Below are positions 28,677 through 39,948 of a stretch of DNA of 64,000 nucleotides, one piece after another (position 1 is the stretch's first letter; each line of letters begins with the position of its first letter). The notes beneath the pieces are model-generated. The model saw only the letters and a list, made by a program, of their open reading frames with translations, was not told where the DNA came from and ran no database searches. Where the stretch lies: assembly GCF_000876205.1 (NCBI RefSeq), contig NZ_AWTT01000003.1, positions 1 to 64,000 on the forward strand, in the 5' to 3' direction. The position numbers and the translations under genes are program-made. This DNA comes from Paucilactobacillus wasatchensis (GTDB lineage: Bacteria > Bacillota > Bacilli > Lactobacillales > Lactobacillaceae).

Positions 28677-30044
28677 ATGGCAACACGTAATACAATCATT
28701 TTGGCAGCTGGTAAGGGAACTCGAATGAAATCCAAACTTTACAAAGTTCTCCATCAAGTATGTGGCAAGGCGATGGTTGACCACGTATTAACACAAATTG
28801 AAAAAAATAAAATGGACAATGTGGTCACAGTAGTAGGCTACGGAGCACAGGACGTTGAAGAAGCACTTGGCGATCGGACTAAATATGTGCTCCAAAAGCA
28901 ACAGTTAGGAACAGGTCATGCTGTACTGCAGACAGAAGATTTGCTTGGTAATCTAGATGGAGAAACACTGATTGTTAGCGGTGATACACCATTATTTACA
29001 GCAGAAACTTTGGCGCACTTGTTAGAATATCACGAAGCAAAGCAGGCAGCGGCCACTGTTCTGACATCGATTGCCCCTGATCCAACTGGTTACGGCAGAA
29101 TTGTCCGCAATGAAATTGGAATCGTTGAAAAAATTGTGGAGCAAAAGGACGCGAGTGCCAAGGAACAAGCAATCTCAGAAATTAACACAGGTGTCTATTG
29201 TTTTGATAACAAAACATTGTTTGATGCCTTACATCTACTCACCAATGACAATGCGCAAGGAGAATATTATTTAACCGATGTGATTGGTATTTTAAAACAG
29301 CGTGGTGATATTGTTGCGGCTTACCAGATGGATGATTTTGATGAATCCATGGGTGTTAATGATCGTATTGCACTAGCTAAGGCCAACCAAGTGATGCGTA
29401 ACCGAATTAATACACAATTGATGAAAAGTGGGGTGACCCTACTTGATCCCGAAAATACGTATATTGATGCCGATGTTAAAATTGGCTCAGATACTGTGGT
29501 TGAAGGCGGTGTTTCAATTAAAGGAAACACCACGATCGGTTCTGATTGCTTTATTGGTGCTCATTCAGAAATTATTGATTCTGTCATTCATGACAGCGTT
29601 AAGGTACTGGCTTCATACATTGAAAAATCAGAAATGCATACTGGCAGTGATATTGGCCCATATAGTCATTTGCGACCGGAAGCAGAGATTGGTGAACGAG
29701 CCCACCTAGGTAATTTTGTGGAAATTAAGAAGTCACTGATTGGCAACGGCACTAAAGTGGGACATTTAACCTATGTTGGGGATGCCACCCTTGGTGAAAA
29801 TATCAATGTCGGTTGTGGAGTCGTATTTGTCAATTATGATGGCACGGCTAAGCATCATACTAACGTTGGTAATCATGCTTTTATTGGTAGTAATTCAAAT
29901 TTAATTGCACCACTAGAAATAGCTGAAGATTCGTTTATTGCTGCGGGTTCGACGATCACGGATGGCACTGAAAAGTTTGATATGGCCATTGCACGAGCTC
30001 GGCAAGTAAACAAACCTGGATATGCCAAAAAATTACCCTGGTGA
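28677..30044 (+). CDS. glmU: Bifunctional UDP-N-acetylglucosamine pyrophosphorylase / glucosamine-1-phosphate acetyltransferase
   Basis: The 455-residue enzyme makes UDP-GlcNAc for cell wall synthesis. The N-terminal uridyltransferase has [12 protein letters not shown] at residues 8-19, and the C-terminal half is a left-handed beta helix with the acetyltransferase motif [12 protein letters not shown] near residue 385. It starts immediately after the purR stop codon, with GGGGAA as ribosome binding site inside the end of purR. The purR-glmU-prs order is common in Firmicutes. Confidence 0.97.
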   Translation: MATRNTIILAAGKGTRMKSKLYKVLHQVCGKAMVDHVLTQIEKNKMDNVVTVVGYGAQDVEEALGDRTKYVLQKQQLGTGHAVLQTEDLLGNLDGETLIVSGDTPLFTAETLAHLLEYHEAKQAAATVLTSIAPDPTGYGRIVRNEIGIVEKIVEQKDASAKEQAISEINTGVYCFDNKTLFDALHLLTNDNAQGEYYLTDVIGILKQRGDIVAAYQMDDFDESMGVNDRIALAKANQVMRNRINTQLMKSGVTLLDPENTYIDADVKIGSDTVVEGGVSIKGNTTIGSDCFIGAHSEIIDSVIHDSVKVLASYIEKSEMHTGSDIGPYSHLRPEAEIGERAHLGNFVEIKKSLIGNGTKVGHLTYVGDATLGENINVGCGVVFVNYDGTAKHHTNVGNHAFIGSNSNLIAPLEIAEDSFIAAGSTITDGTEKFDMAIARARQVNKPGYAKKLPW

Positions 30045-30119
30045 TTGCGGCAGCAAACTTGCATTTTGATGACTAAATCCATATTATTAAATCATAAAGT
30101 ATGATCATCGGAGGGCCTA

Positions 30120-31100
30120 ATGGAACAATATTTTGATCCCAAATTAAAGATTTTTGCACTTAACTCAAATTTGCCATTAGCTAAAAAAATAGCTGATACG
30201 GTTGGGGTTGAATTGGGCAAACTATCTGTTGACCGGTTTAGCGATGGTGAAATCCGGATTAACATTGAAGAAAGTATTCGCGGGGATAATGTTTACGTTA
30301 TTCAATCGACATCTGCACCTGTCAACGATAATTTGATGGAATTGTTGATTATGATCGATGCACTGCGGCGGGCTAGCGCCAATACCATTAACGTTGTGAT
30401 TCCATATTATGGGTATGCGCGGCAAGACCGCAAGGCACGCTCGCGTGAGCCGATCACGGCAAAGTTAGTGGCCAATATGCTTGAAAAGGCTGGCGCAACC
30501 AGGATTGTGGCACTGGATTTACATGCAGCTCAAATTCAAGGATTTTTTGATATTCCGTTAGATCATTTAATGGGGGCACCATTATTAGCTGATTATTTCA
30601 TTAATCATGGCATTGCCGACAATGCAGTTGTGGTTTCACCAGATCATGGTGGGGTGACGCGTGCGCGTGCTTTAGCAGAATTTTTGAAAGCACCAATTGC
30701 CATCATTGATAAACGGCGACCGAAAGCCAATGTGGCTGAAGTTATGAATATTATTGGAAATGTTGCAGGTAAACGTTGTATCTTGATTGATGATATGATC
30801 GATACAGCGGGCACAATTACGTTAGGCTCACAAGCGTTGATTGATGCTGGTGCCACAGAAGTATATGCATCATGTACTCATCCAGTGTTATCAGATCCAG
30901 CGATCGAGTTACTGGAACAATCACCAATTAAGCAGGTGGTCGTGACCGATTCAATTAATCTACCCGTTGAAAAACGAATTGATAAGTTGGTTCAGGTTTC
31001 AGTTGGTCCTTTAATGGGCGCTGCAATCAAACGAATCAATGAAAATCGTCCGGTCAGCCCACTTTTTAAGAATCGGTTTCGTGCTGATGAAGCACTGTAA
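30120..31100 (+). CDS. prs: Ribose-phosphate pyrophosphokinase
   Basis: The 326-residue enzyme makes PRPP from ribose 5-phosphate and ATP. The flexible loop [17 protein letters not shown] near residue 98 and the PRPP site [12 protein letters not shown] near residue 222 are intact. GGAGG lies just before the ATG. Lactobacilli often carry two prs genes. This copy is linked to purR and glmU and is followed by a terminator. Confidence 0.97.
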   Translation: MEQYFDPKLKIFALNSNLPLAKKIADTVGVELGKLSVDRFSDGEIRINIEESIRGDNVYVIQSTSAPVNDNLMELLIMIDALRRASANTINVVIPYYGYARQDRKARSREPITAKLVANMLEKAGATRIVALDLHAAQIQGFFDIPLDHLMGAPLLADYFINHGIADNAVVVSPDHGGVTRARALAEFLKAPIAIIDKRRPKANVAEVMNIIGNVAGKRCILIDDMIDTAGTITLGSQALIDAGATEVYASCTHPVLSDPAIELLEQSPIKQVVVTDSINLPVEKRIDKLVQVSVGPLMGAAIKRINENRPVSPLFKNRFRADEAL

Positions 31101-31116
31101 TTAATCAAATTTTGCC

Positions 31117-31148
31117 AAGTAATCAGTTTTATTGCTGATTACTTTTTT
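31117..31148 (+). terminator. Terminator after prs
   Basis: AAGTAATCAG (31117-31126) pairs with CTGATTACTT (31135-31144), ending in TTTTTT. Confidence 0.88.
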
Positions 31149-31224
31149 GATCTGGTACAAGTTATTAAATATTACAAAAGTATTACAAAAAAATGGGGCT
31201 GAGAGCTTTATTTTATCCGGATCA

Positions 31225-31233
31225 TGATATAAT
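31225..31233 (+). promoter_or_regulatory. Extended -10 promoter of the lipoprotein gene
   Basis: TGATATAAT is an extended -10 with the consensus TATAAT hexamer at 31228-31233. No good -35 is visible, as is usual with extended -10 promoters. Confidence 0.65.
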
Positions 31234-31259
31234 GAGATTCGTTAAGGGAGGATATATGT

Positions 31260-31943
31260 ATGCAAAAATCTGTGATTAGTAAAAAAATCATGCTGGGTAC
31301 GTTAACGTTGTTGTCAATTGGGGTTTTGGCAGGCTGTGGTAGTAAAAATACCTCCAATAATGCCAGCTCGAGTAGCTCGTCTGTTGCCAAAGTTAGTGCG
31401 GCAACTAAAGCTTATAATGCAGCCAACAAATTAATCAAGGCTGGAAAGTATCAGCAAGCGTTGAATAAACTGCAAGCTGCCACGCACCAAACAAGTAAAA
31501 TTAAAGGTTTAATTGCCAATCTCAAGACGCTCATTGCTGCAAAGGAAGACTATGGTAATAGTAACTATGCAGATGCTCAAAGTGGCATTGCTACTCTCAA
31601 GAGTAACGAATCTGCTTCCAGCACAGAGCTAAAGCAAGAGGCTGCTACCTTAGCCACTAAAGTAACACAAGCCCAAAAAATGCAAAGTTCATCGTCTAGT
31701 TCAGCGGTGGCTTCCAGTGGTAGTAGTAGCACAGCCTCTTCGACAGCTGATAGTGTTATTCCTAATTTTGCCAAGGCGGCTGGTTATTATGGCAAATCAG
31801 GCTATCAGTTTGATGTAACTGGTCAAACGGGTTCAACGTATACAATCGAAGTACGTCAAAATAATCAGGCAGGTGATGTTGCCAATTTGGTCGGAATTTA
31901 TCAGTATAATTCAACCACTGGTGGGGTCACCAAGACGTTTTAA
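31260..31943 (+). CDS. Putative lipoprotein with Ser-rich linkers
   Basis: This 227-residue protein starts with a lipoprotein signal (lipobox LAGC at about residues 22-25). After a Ser-rich spacer, residues 42-135 form a helical region with TPR-like texture (AYNAANKLIKAGKYQQALNK). A second Ser-rich linker follows, then a 50-residue C-terminal domain (YYGKSGYQFDVTGQTGSTYT). Lactobacilli encode similar extracellular lipoproteins without known function. It is a single-gene unit, with GGGAGGA before the ATG. Confidence 0.75.
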   Translation: MQKSVISKKIMLGTLTLLSIGVLAGCGSKNTSNNASSSSSSVAKVSAATKAYNAANKLIKAGKYQQALNKLQAATHQTSKIKGLIANLKTLIAAKEDYGNSNYADAQSGIATLKSNESASSTELKQEAATLATKVTQAQKMQSSSSSSAVASSGSSSTASSTADSVIPNFAKAAGYYGKSGYQFDVTGQTGSTYTIEVRQNNQAGDVANLVGIYQYNSTTGGVTKTF

Positions 31944-31986
31944 GGTGTGACAAGATTGTCCATGTTTAAAAAATATTCGAAAAATA

Positions 31987-32035
31987 AATAGAGGCTGTCG
32001 CAAAAATGTAGTTTTACGGCAGCCTCTATTTTTTT
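31987..32035. terminator. Bidirectional terminator between lipoprotein and HAD genes
   Basis: AAATAGAGGCTG pairs with CAGCCTCTATTT around a loop; A runs on the left and T runs on the right serve both converging genes. Confidence 0.85.
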
Positions 32036-32047
32036 GTTTGATAAATA

Positions 32048-32869
32048 CTATAAATTTAGGGCGAATTTTCTAATCGCGGCAGCGACACCATTTTCTGTAT
32101 TTGATAACGTGATTTCATTGGCACTTGCCTTAATCTCAGGGATAGCATTACCCATGGCAACCCCTAACCCAGCGTACTCAATCATGGTGAGGTCGTTGCC
32201 TTGGTCACCGACGGCCATCACTTCAGCTGGGGTTAGCTGTAATTGCTTGCTCAGTTCGTTCAAAGCGTTCCCCTTGCTGGCATTTCGATTCATAAATTCC
32301 AGAAAATAGGGCTCACTTCTGACAACCTGAAAGCGATCTTTTATTGCAGTTGGAATTAGATTTTCCTGCTCAATTCGATCAATAATAGCTGGTTCGTCAA
32401 TCATCATGCCTTCAGAAATAGACATTGATGCGGTCATTTCTTCCACCTCACGATACCGAACTGGAAGTCTGACAACGTAAGATTCACCAATTGTGTACGG
32501 ACTTAAATTTTTATTGGCAGTGTAAATATATTGATCCGTTTCGCAATGGAAATGGACGCCAATTTTACGACTCAGTGCCTCTAAATCGATGTAATCAGCG
32601 AAATTGAGAGTGTGTCGAATTAAGACGTTGCCATTGGTTGACTGTGCTAATGAACCGTTGAAAGTGATAACATAACTATCATCTTGGGCATCAAGCCCCA
32701 ACTGCTTAAGATATGAATGGGCGCCAGTTAACGGCCGACCGGTGCAAAGGACGACTTTAATATTTGCCTGCGTTGCTTGCGTTACAGCATCAATTGTTTC
32801 TTGGGTTAACTCGTCTTTTTCGTTTAATAAAGTGCCGTCAATATCAAGTGCGATTAATTTGATTGCCAT
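32048..32869 (-). CDS. Cof-type HAD hydrolase (YidA-like sugar phosphatase)
   Basis: The 273-residue HAD phosphatase has motif I LDIDGTLLN at residues 7-15, motif II LCTGRP near residue 40, the catalytic Lys in NASKGNALNEL near residue 193 and motif III VMAVGDQGND near 212. The large C2 cap places it in the Cof/YidA group, which acts on sugar phosphates and similar small molecules. It is the last gene of the minus-strand run lipL-HD-HAD. Confidence 0.9.
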   Translation of the reverse strand: MAIKLIALDIDGTLLNEKDELTQETIDAVTQATQANIKVVLCTGRPLTGAHSYLKQLGLDAQDDSYVITFNGSLAQSTNGNVLIRHTLNFADYIDLEALSRKIGVHFHCETDQYIYTANKNLSPYTIGESYVVRLPVRYREVEEMTASMSISEGMMIDEPAIIDRIEQENLIPTAIKDRFQVVRSEPYFLEFMNRNASKGNALNELSKQLQLTPAEVMAVGDQGNDLTMIEYAGLGVAMGNAIPEIKASANEITLSNTENGVAAAIRKFALNL

Positions 32870-32878
32870 TGTAATCTC

Positions 32879-34231
32879 CTAGTGGTGGTTGATAATGTGA
32901 TTATTATTGATGTAATGCTGAAATTCTTCGTAAATGGGTTCAAATATTTCGATACTTTGGTTACGCGATAGCATTTCTTGTGGAAAGAAAAAACGTTGAT
33001 CACCGGCGGTTTTGCCAGAAACTGCTGCCACCAGTGTGCTCAACTGAGATAATTCAACCAGATCTCCATTTGGCTGCATTAATTCAATTTGCGTTTGCGA
33101 TTTAGCTACTTGTGGATTGTACGTGTCGTATGGCAGATTATAACTGTCGTTAACTGCAGTGTAATAATCTTGATTGAAACCAGCAGTTTGAATTAAATCA
33201 CGTAATTTAGGTAATAACGATTCAGTATCGACTGAGTAGATGACTGATTTAAGTGGGCGCCGATCCAAAAAACGTGCTGCCAGATCAGACAAAATTTTAT
33301 CCGAATTATTGCGCCACTGGGCAAAATAGGTAGTCAGTACACCGTCATCTAATGCCAGATACTGTTTTAGGTTGAACGAATGGTTGAAAAACGGTAATAA
33401 CATGAATGGAGTGGCACTATCATCAGGTTGGTCATTTTTATATAAGACGTTGGCCCGTTTAAGCAAGTGCTCTAAGATCGCTTCCATTGCTCGTGAGACT
33501 GGATGAAAATAGATTTGAAGATACATTTGAAAGCGACTTAAAATGTAGTCTTCGACGGCGTGCATCCCAGAAATTTCAAATGTGATTCCGTTTTTGTATG
33601 GCCGCATCACTCGCAAAATTCGTTCCAAATCGAATTTACCGTAATTGGTGCCGGTGTAGTAGGCGTCCCGTTGTAAATAATCCATGCGATCAGCGTCAAT
33701 CTGGCTGGAAATTAGTTGAACAACCTGTTGATTGGGATACGTGTGGTCAATCACACTGGCGACTTGCTTGGGAAAATCAGGAGAAACTCGTTTCAGTATT
33801 TTGTTGATATTTGTGTCTGGCGAGGTAATGATCTGGGTTGTAATTTGTTCGTGGTTAGTGTGGAAAATGTGTTCAAACGTATGAGAATACGGGCCATGAC
33901 CAATATCGTGTAACAGAGCGGCGCATAACGCTACCGGGCGTTGATTGTCATTCCACAGGCCATCATCGGGTCGTTTGGAAGGATAGTTTCGTTGAAATAA
34001 ATTGCAAATTCTACGCGTAATTTCATACACGCCAAGACTGTGACCAAAGCGCGTATGTTCTGCACCATGGAAAATCAGCGAAGTCGTTCCTAATTGCTTA
34101 ATGCGACGTAGCCGTTGAAATTCCGGTGTATCAATTAGATCCAAAATGATTTTATTTTCAACATAAATATAGTTATGCACGGGATCACGGAAAACTTTTT
34201 CCTTAGTTAACTCTTCATCAGCGAAACTCAT
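32879..34231 (-). CDS. HD-domain phosphohydrolase (YwfO-like)
   Basis: This 450-residue HD superfamily protein carries RDPVHNYIYV near the N terminus, HTRFGHSLGVYE (first metal His), LLHDIGHGPYSHTFE with the HD dyad near residue 117, and QIDADRMDYLQRDAYYTG. This matches the YwfO/dGTPase-like group, which hydrolyses nucleoside triphosphates in related cocci. The ATG at 34231 is preferred over a GTG three codons upstream because GAAAGG lies eleven bases before it. It starts one base after the lipL stop codon. Confidence 0.88.
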   Translation of the reverse strand: MSFADEELTKEKVFRDPVHNYIYVENKIILDLIDTPEFQRLRRIKQLGTTSLIFHGAEHTRFGHSLGVYEITRRICNLFQRNYPSKRPDDGLWNDNQRPVALCAALLHDIGHGPYSHTFEHIFHTNHEQITTQIITSPDTNINKILKRVSPDFPKQVASVIDHTYPNQQVVQLISSQIDADRMDYLQRDAYYTGTNYGKFDLERILRVMRPYKNGITFEISGMHAVEDYILSRFQMYLQIYFHPVSRAMEAILEHLLKRANVLYKNDQPDDSATPFMLLPFFNHSFNLKQYLALDDGVLTTYFAQWRNNSDKILSDLAARFLDRRPLKSVIYSVDTESLLPKLRDLIQTAGFNQDYYTAVNDSYNLPYDTYNPQVAKSQTQIELMQPNGDLVELSQLSTLVAAVSGKTAGDQRFFFPQEMLSRNQSIEIFEPIYEEFQHYINNNHIINHH

Positions 34232-34232
34232 A

Positions 34233-35066
34233 TTATTCACGACCTTTCAATTTAGTTTGGCGTTGGTGCATTTGGCCGGTTTCATAATCTAAGTAAGTTT
34301 GAAATTCTGGCTGCTGCATTGTTTGCTGTAATGTTAGGGACCCGGTCACAATGTTTTGTTTTTTTAGCACTGTCAAAATTCTATTTTTAGCCGCTGTCAC
34401 AGAAAGTGGTTGATTCAACAAATCCTCTAGATTAACCATTGTTTCTGGCCAAACCTCTGGAAAATTCCACTTATTTTCGTCATCCTTTAAACCATGTTGG
34501 TAAAAATTAGCAACAAGTTGACCACGGGCATTTTGGTCGCCAGTAATACTTAAATACAGCATAATGACGACACCATTTTGATTCCGGCGTTGTGACATAC
34601 CGCCAATTTTTTGACCATTAACGCTCAAATCAAATTTGCCAGGGCAATAAGAATGTTCGATTTCAAAGGCGTTTAAATTGAGTTCTGGGAAGGCATCATT
34701 AATTAAATCGGTCATTTCTTGATATGATTCGTCGACACTAATGGCTTCGTTTACTTGTGGTAAGAATAAGGAAACGTTTAAAATGCCCTCGTTACTAATC
34801 ACGGCTAAGCCACCAGAATTGCGAATGAAATAATGGTAATTTGCTCGTTGAAGCACGGCTAATGCGGTGGCTAAATGCGGTAGCCGTTGGTCGGCTAAAC
34901 CTAAAATCAAGGTTTGTTCTAGCGTCCAAAAATGAATAATCGGATAATCAATATGAGCCAGTAAGCGCAGCAAAGCATTGGTGTACGCAAAGGAAGCAAC
35001 ATTATCGGTGGGTTGAAAATGTTGGTCAAGCACTTCAATATGGTGATAATCAATTGTATTTTTCAT
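34233..35066 (-). CDS. lipL: Octanoyl/lipoyl amidotransferase LipL or lipoate ligase family
   Basis: The 277-residue protein has the biotin/lipoate transferase fold: RNSGGLAVISNEGILN near residue 82 and YCPGKFDLSVNGQKIGG near residue 148, whose Cys matches the catalytic Cys of LipL of Bacillus subtilis. LipL moves octanoyl or lipoyl groups from GcvH to E2 subunits. A stand-alone lipoate ligase function cannot be excluded. It is the first gene of the minus-strand run. Confidence 0.82.
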   Translation of the reverse strand: MKNTIDYHHIEVLDQHFQPTDNVASFAYTNALLRLLAHIDYPIIHFWTLEQTLILGLADQRLPHLATALAVLQRANYHYFIRNSGGLAVISNEGILNVSLFLPQVNEAISVDESYQEMTDLINDAFPELNLNAFEIEHSYCPGKFDLSVNGQKIGGMSQRRNQNGVVIMLYLSITGDQNARGQLVANFYQHGLKDDENKWNFPEVWPETMVNLEDLLNQPLSVTAAKNRILTVLKKQNIVTGSLTLQQTMQQPEFQTYLDYETGQMHQRQTKLKGRE

Positions 35067-35197
35067 TTAACTCTTCTTTTCATAATAAAGACTACTCTGA
35101 TGTTATTATACAAAAAAGATGAGGCAAAGTCATAAAAGTAGGCAAATCAACACGATTTTAGGTAATAATCTGGTAAAATATCAATGGAACAAAAAAA

Positions 35198-35641
35198 GTG
35201 CAAAGATTGAAGGTGACGCCGATCGGTAATCAAATAGCGGTTGCAGTCAAGCTGCAGACCAGTATCCTGCAAAATGATGAAACAGAACAATTTAAATTTA
35301 ATGAAACTGGTCAGTTAGTACAAATGAAAGATGTATATTATTTGCGTTACCAAGAAGGAGCACAAAAAATTCCAGTGACATTTAAATTTGATCAAAGTGG
35401 GACTGTATTGCTAACTAGAAATGCTAGTAACCGGACACGGTTTTGTTTCCAGGCCAACCATACTTTTGCAACACATTATCAAAGTGAATATGGTTTAATT
35501 AAGATGGATGTCAAAACAATTCGTTTGTTACAAGAAACTGATTTTACCGCGGGTCACGGAAAAGTGGCAATCGATTATGAGCTCTGGGCGCAAGCTCAAT
35601 TGATCGGTAAGTATCAAATAAGATTGCAATTTAGCAAATAA
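35198..35641 (+). CDS. DUF1934 family beta-barrel protein (YwiB-like)
   Basis: The 147-residue protein has the length and pattern of DUF1934, a small calycin-like beta barrel: the sequence alternates charged and hydrophobic residues and includes YYLRYQEG near residue 47 and DVKTIRLL near 107. Function is unknown. The start is a GTG at 35198. It lies directly upstream of rpoE; in Bacillus ywiB is also near rpoE and pyrG. Confidence 0.78.
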   Translation: MQRLKVTPIGNQIAVAVKLQTSILQNDETEQFKFNETGQLVQMKDVYYLRYQEGAQKIPVTFKFDQSGTVLLTRNASNRTRFCFQANHTFATHYQSEYGLIKMDVKTIRLLQETDFTAGHGKVAIDYELWAQAQLIGKYQIRLQFSK

Positions 35642-35686
35642 CATTGTATTATGTAGGTTAGACTTTTTGAAGGGATGTGCACCAAT

Positions 35687-36280
35687 TTGGATTTAAAAGT
35701 TTTTAAGGGCCAAGACAAATCAGAGCTTTCAATGATTGAAGTCGCACACGCCATTTTAGCACAACATGGTGATGCTATGGCTTTTGTTGATCTGGCAAAT
35801 GAAGTTCAACAGTATTTAGGTAAAAGCGACGAGGAAATCAGAGAACGGCTGTCTCAATTTTATACTGATTTAAACGTCGACGGCAGTTTTATCTCCCTTG
35901 GTGACAATACATGGGGCCTGCGGGCATGGTATCCATTCGAATCAATTAATGAGGCAACGATTCATGAAGACGAAGAGGACCAACCAAAGCGTAAGAAGCG
36001 CAAGAAAGTTAATGCTTTTCTGGTTGACGCCGGTGATGACGATGATGTTATTGACTACGATGATGATGATCCTGAGGATCAAGATTTGACTGGCGACGAA
36101 GACGATGATGATAGCTTTGACAAAGATGATGACTTTGATGACAGTGATGATACTGAAAATCCAGACGTTGAAGATGATGTGCCAGAAGACGGGATTGAAG
36201 GCCAATTAGCAGAATTGGCTGACGATGAAGACTTTGGTACTAATGATGATGACGAAGATGATGATGAGGATGACAATTAG
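35687..36280 (+). CDS. rpoE: DNA-directed RNA polymerase delta subunit
   Basis: The 197-residue protein has the folded N-terminal delta domain ([31 protein letters not shown]) in residues 1-90, then a KRKKRKK basic patch and an unusually long acidic tail of mostly Asp and Glu. Delta raises RNA polymerase recycling and promoter selectivity. The TTG at 35687 is chosen because GAAGGGA ends 11 bases before it; the ATG at 35675 overlaps that site. The promoter of pyrG starts 13 bases after the stop codon. Confidence 0.93.
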   Translation: MDLKVFKGQDKSELSMIEVAHAILAQHGDAMAFVDLANEVQQYLGKSDEEIRERLSQFYTDLNVDGSFISLGDNTWGLRAWYPFESINEATIHEDEEDQPKRKKRKKVNAFLVDAGDDDDVIDYDDDDPEDQDLTGDEDDDDSFDKDDDFDDSDDTENPDVEDDVPEDGIEGQLAELADDEDFGTNDDDEDDDEDDN

Positions 36281-36292
36281 TAAATTTTTTGC

Positions 36293-36321
36293 TTGACGAG
36301 TTTCGTTAAACCTTGTATCAT
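36293..36321 (+). promoter_or_regulatory. Promoter of pyrG with a GGGC start
   Basis: TTGACG at 36293-36298 and TATCAT at 36316-36321 are 17 bases apart. The expected start is the GGGC at 36329-36332, seven bases after the -10. A G-run start is required for the CTP-sensing mechanism described under the attenuator. Confidence 0.85.
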
Positions 36322-36328
36322 CTATTTT

Positions 36329-36402
36329 GGGCTCCCAACTACTAATTGGGACATCTTAGTTCAGATAAAATGCTCCCTATTCAAGTGAATAGGGATTTTT
36401 TT
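36329..36402 (+). terminator. CTP-responsive attenuator of pyrG
   Basis: The leader starts with GGGC and contains a terminator: TCCCTATTC (36374-36382) pairs with GAATAGGGA (36387-36395), followed by seven T. The left arm is preceded by GC, giving GCTCCC. In Bacillus subtilis, low CTP stalls polymerase before the first C, extra G residues are added at position 4, and the poly-G end pairs with GCUCCC to block the terminator. Every element of that known mechanism is present here. Confidence 0.88.
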
Positions 36403-36456
36403 GTTTTTTGGATTAGAAATGCACTGTGGCCTTCAAATTTTCCCAAAAGGAGTTAA

Positions 36457-38058
<1,602 letters not shown>

Positions 38059-38243
38059 AACAAGAAAAATTATTTTATTTGGTTAAAATATATTATTTAC
38101 GAGAATAAATTGGTGTCACGATAAAATTTATGATAATAAATTAAACGAATCGACTGAAACGGTTGTAATTCAGTACAGATTTCTTTATTATTACAGGTGA
38201 TTGTTTTAAACAATGAACTAGTTTTATAGTGAGGAAATTAATA

Positions 38244-39524
38244 ATGAAAAGTATGATCATTCAAGGGGGAAACCGACTTTCGGGCGAGATCACGATTGGC
38301 GGTGCCAAAAATAGTACGGTTGCTCTAATCCCGGCTGCTATTCTGGCTGATACCCCTGTACAATTTGATACGGTGCCAGATATTTTGGATGTTCATAACT
38401 TAATGATCATTTTGGAATCAATGAACGTGCACTCGAATTTTACCCATGGTGTTTTGGATATTGACCCAACTCAAATTATCGAAAGTAAGTTGCCGAGTAA
38501 AGCAATTAAAAGTTTACGGGCCTCTTATTATTTTATGGGCGCTTTGCTTGGCCGCTTTCATCGGGCTGTCTTGACCTTTCCAGGTGGTGACAATATTGGC
38601 CCACGTCCCATCGATCAGCATATTAAAGCCTTCAAAGCGATGGGGGCAAAGGTAGTTGAGGATCATGGAACTGTCAATATTACTGCTGAAAACGGGCTTC
38701 ATGGTGCTAGAATTTTTATGGACATGGTATCAGTCGGCGCAACGATTAACAGTATTTTAGCTGCTGTTCGTGCTGAAGGGACAACCATTATTGAAAATGC
38801 CGCACGTGAACCTGAGATTATTGATGTGGCCACGTTCTTAAACAATATGGGCGCTAAAATTAGAGGCGTCGGGACTGATGTTATTCGAGTCGAAGGGGTA
38901 GATTCTTTACGTTCGATGAACACCCACACGATTATCCCTGATCGGATTGAAGCGGGAACTTATTTATCATTAGCCGCTGCTGTGGGTGATGGAATTACAC
39001 TTCATAACATCATTCCTGAACATTTGGAATCATTTACAAGCAAATTGATTGAAATGGGAGTGCAACTTGAAATTGGTGAGGATAGTATTTTTGTTCCTCA
39101 CAGCGGCCCACTACAGGCGATCAATATCAAAACACTACCGTTTCCAGGCTTCGCTACTGATTTACAGCAACCAATTACGCCACTGCTGGCTTGTGCACGA
39201 GGTGTTAGTGTGATTGTTGATACAATTTATCCGCAGCGAATTAAACATATTCCAGAACTCCAGAAGATGGGACTGGAAGTTTCCACGCAAAAAGATGTGA
39301 TCTTAGTTGAACACACCAGACAATTACATGGCGCAAAAGTTCAAGCTGGTGAAATTCGTGCCGGGGCATCTCTGATGATTGCCGGATTAATGGCTGAAGG
39401 CCAGACAGTTATTTCACACGCGGATAATATTTTGCGTGGCTATGATAGAATTGTCTGGAAACTTAATCGGCTCAAGGCTAATGTTCACATTGAAGATGAA
39501 TCTGGCGTCGAAGTTACAGAATAA
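38244..39524 (+). CDS. murA: UDP-N-acetylglucosamine 1-carboxyvinyltransferase, Asp-type (MurA/MurZ paralogue)
   Basis: The 426-residue enzyme adds enolpyruvate to UDP-GlcNAc, the first committed step of peptidoglycan synthesis. The loop that carries the fosfomycin-reactive Cys in E. coli reads [14 protein letters not shown] here, with Asp116 (codon GAC at 38589-38591). Asp variants stay active and resist fosfomycin. The place next to pyrG and rpmE2 fits the second Firmicute paralogue (MurZ/MurAB). The ATG at 38244 follows GAGGA; a second ATG lies three codons later. Confidence 0.94.
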   Translation: MKSMIIQGGNRLSGEITIGGAKNSTVALIPAAILADTPVQFDTVPDILDVHNLMIILESMNVHSNFTHGVLDIDPTQIIESKLPSKAIKSLRASYYFMGALLGRFHRAVLTFPGGDNIGPRPIDQHIKAFKAMGAKVVEDHGTVNITAENGLHGARIFMDMVSVGATINSILAAVRAEGTTIIENAAREPEIIDVATFLNNMGAKIRGVGTDVIRVEGVDSLRSMNTHTIIPDRIEAGTYLSLAAAVGDGITLHNIIPEHLESFTSKLIEMGVQLEIGEDSIFVPHSGPLQAINIKTLPFPGFATDLQQPITPLLACARGVSVIVDTIYPQRIKHIPELQKMGLEVSTQKDVILVEHTRQLHGAKVQAGEIRAGASLMIAGLMAEGQTVISHADNILRGYDRIVWKLNRLKANVHIEDESGVEVTE

Positions 39525-39622
39525 TGTGTTGCGAAAAATAGCGATTCATGGTAATCTATTGTGGTTAACGATAAATAACTATGTTTCAGTCAATGATTCA
39601 TGGCAAAGGAGCGTATTAAACT

Positions 39623-39871
39623 ATGAAACAAGGAATTCATCCAGATTATCACTTGGTTGTGTTTGAAGATTCATCGACAGGCTTCAAGTTTGTCTCTGGT
39701 TCGACAGCCACTTCTAAGGAAACAGTTAAATGGGAAGATGGTAACGAATATCCATTAATCCGGGTTGAAGTTACATCAGATTCACATCCATTCTATACTG
39801 GTAAGCAAAAGTTTACCCAGGCCGATGGTGCCGTGGATCGTTTCAACAAAAAATATGGTCTCAAAAACTAA
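39623..39871 (+). CDS. rpmE2: 50S ribosomal protein L31 type B
   Basis: The 82-residue protein lacks the CxxC zinc pair and has the type B layout: [36 protein letters not shown] and RFNKKYG. Type B L31 does not bind zinc and replaces the zinc form under zinc limitation in some bacteria. AAAGGAGCG precedes the ATG. No Zur-like box is seen upstream. A bidirectional terminator follows. Confidence 0.96.
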   Translation: MKQGIHPDYHLVVFEDSSTGFKFVSGSTATSKETVKWEDGNEYPLIRVEVTSDSHPFYTGKQKFTQADGAVDRFNKKYGLKN

Positions 39872-39884
39872 TTATGTTGAAATT

Positions 39885-39930
39885 AAAAAAGAGTTTAACG
39901 GTATGTTTAATACCGCTAAACTCTTTTTTT
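39885..39930. terminator. Bidirectional terminator between rpmE2 and the MFS gene
   Basis: AAAAAAGAGTTTA and CGGTAT pair with ATACCG and TAAACTCTTTTTT, so both strands end in a U run. Confidence 0.88.
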
Positions 39931-39948
39931 GTTTGGATGAATTATTGA

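Noticed and set aside
36079-36276. Ser-rich minus-strand ORF inside rpoE
   Set aside because: It is the antisense reading of the Asp codon runs in the acidic tail of RNA polymerase delta.
38059-38243. Possible regulatory RNA between pyrG and murA
   Set aside because: The 185 bases are AT-rich with no clear hairpin, terminator or promoter pair that I could support.
39436-39666. Small ORF between murA and rpmE2
   Set aside because: It overlaps the ends of both genes and has no ribosome binding site.
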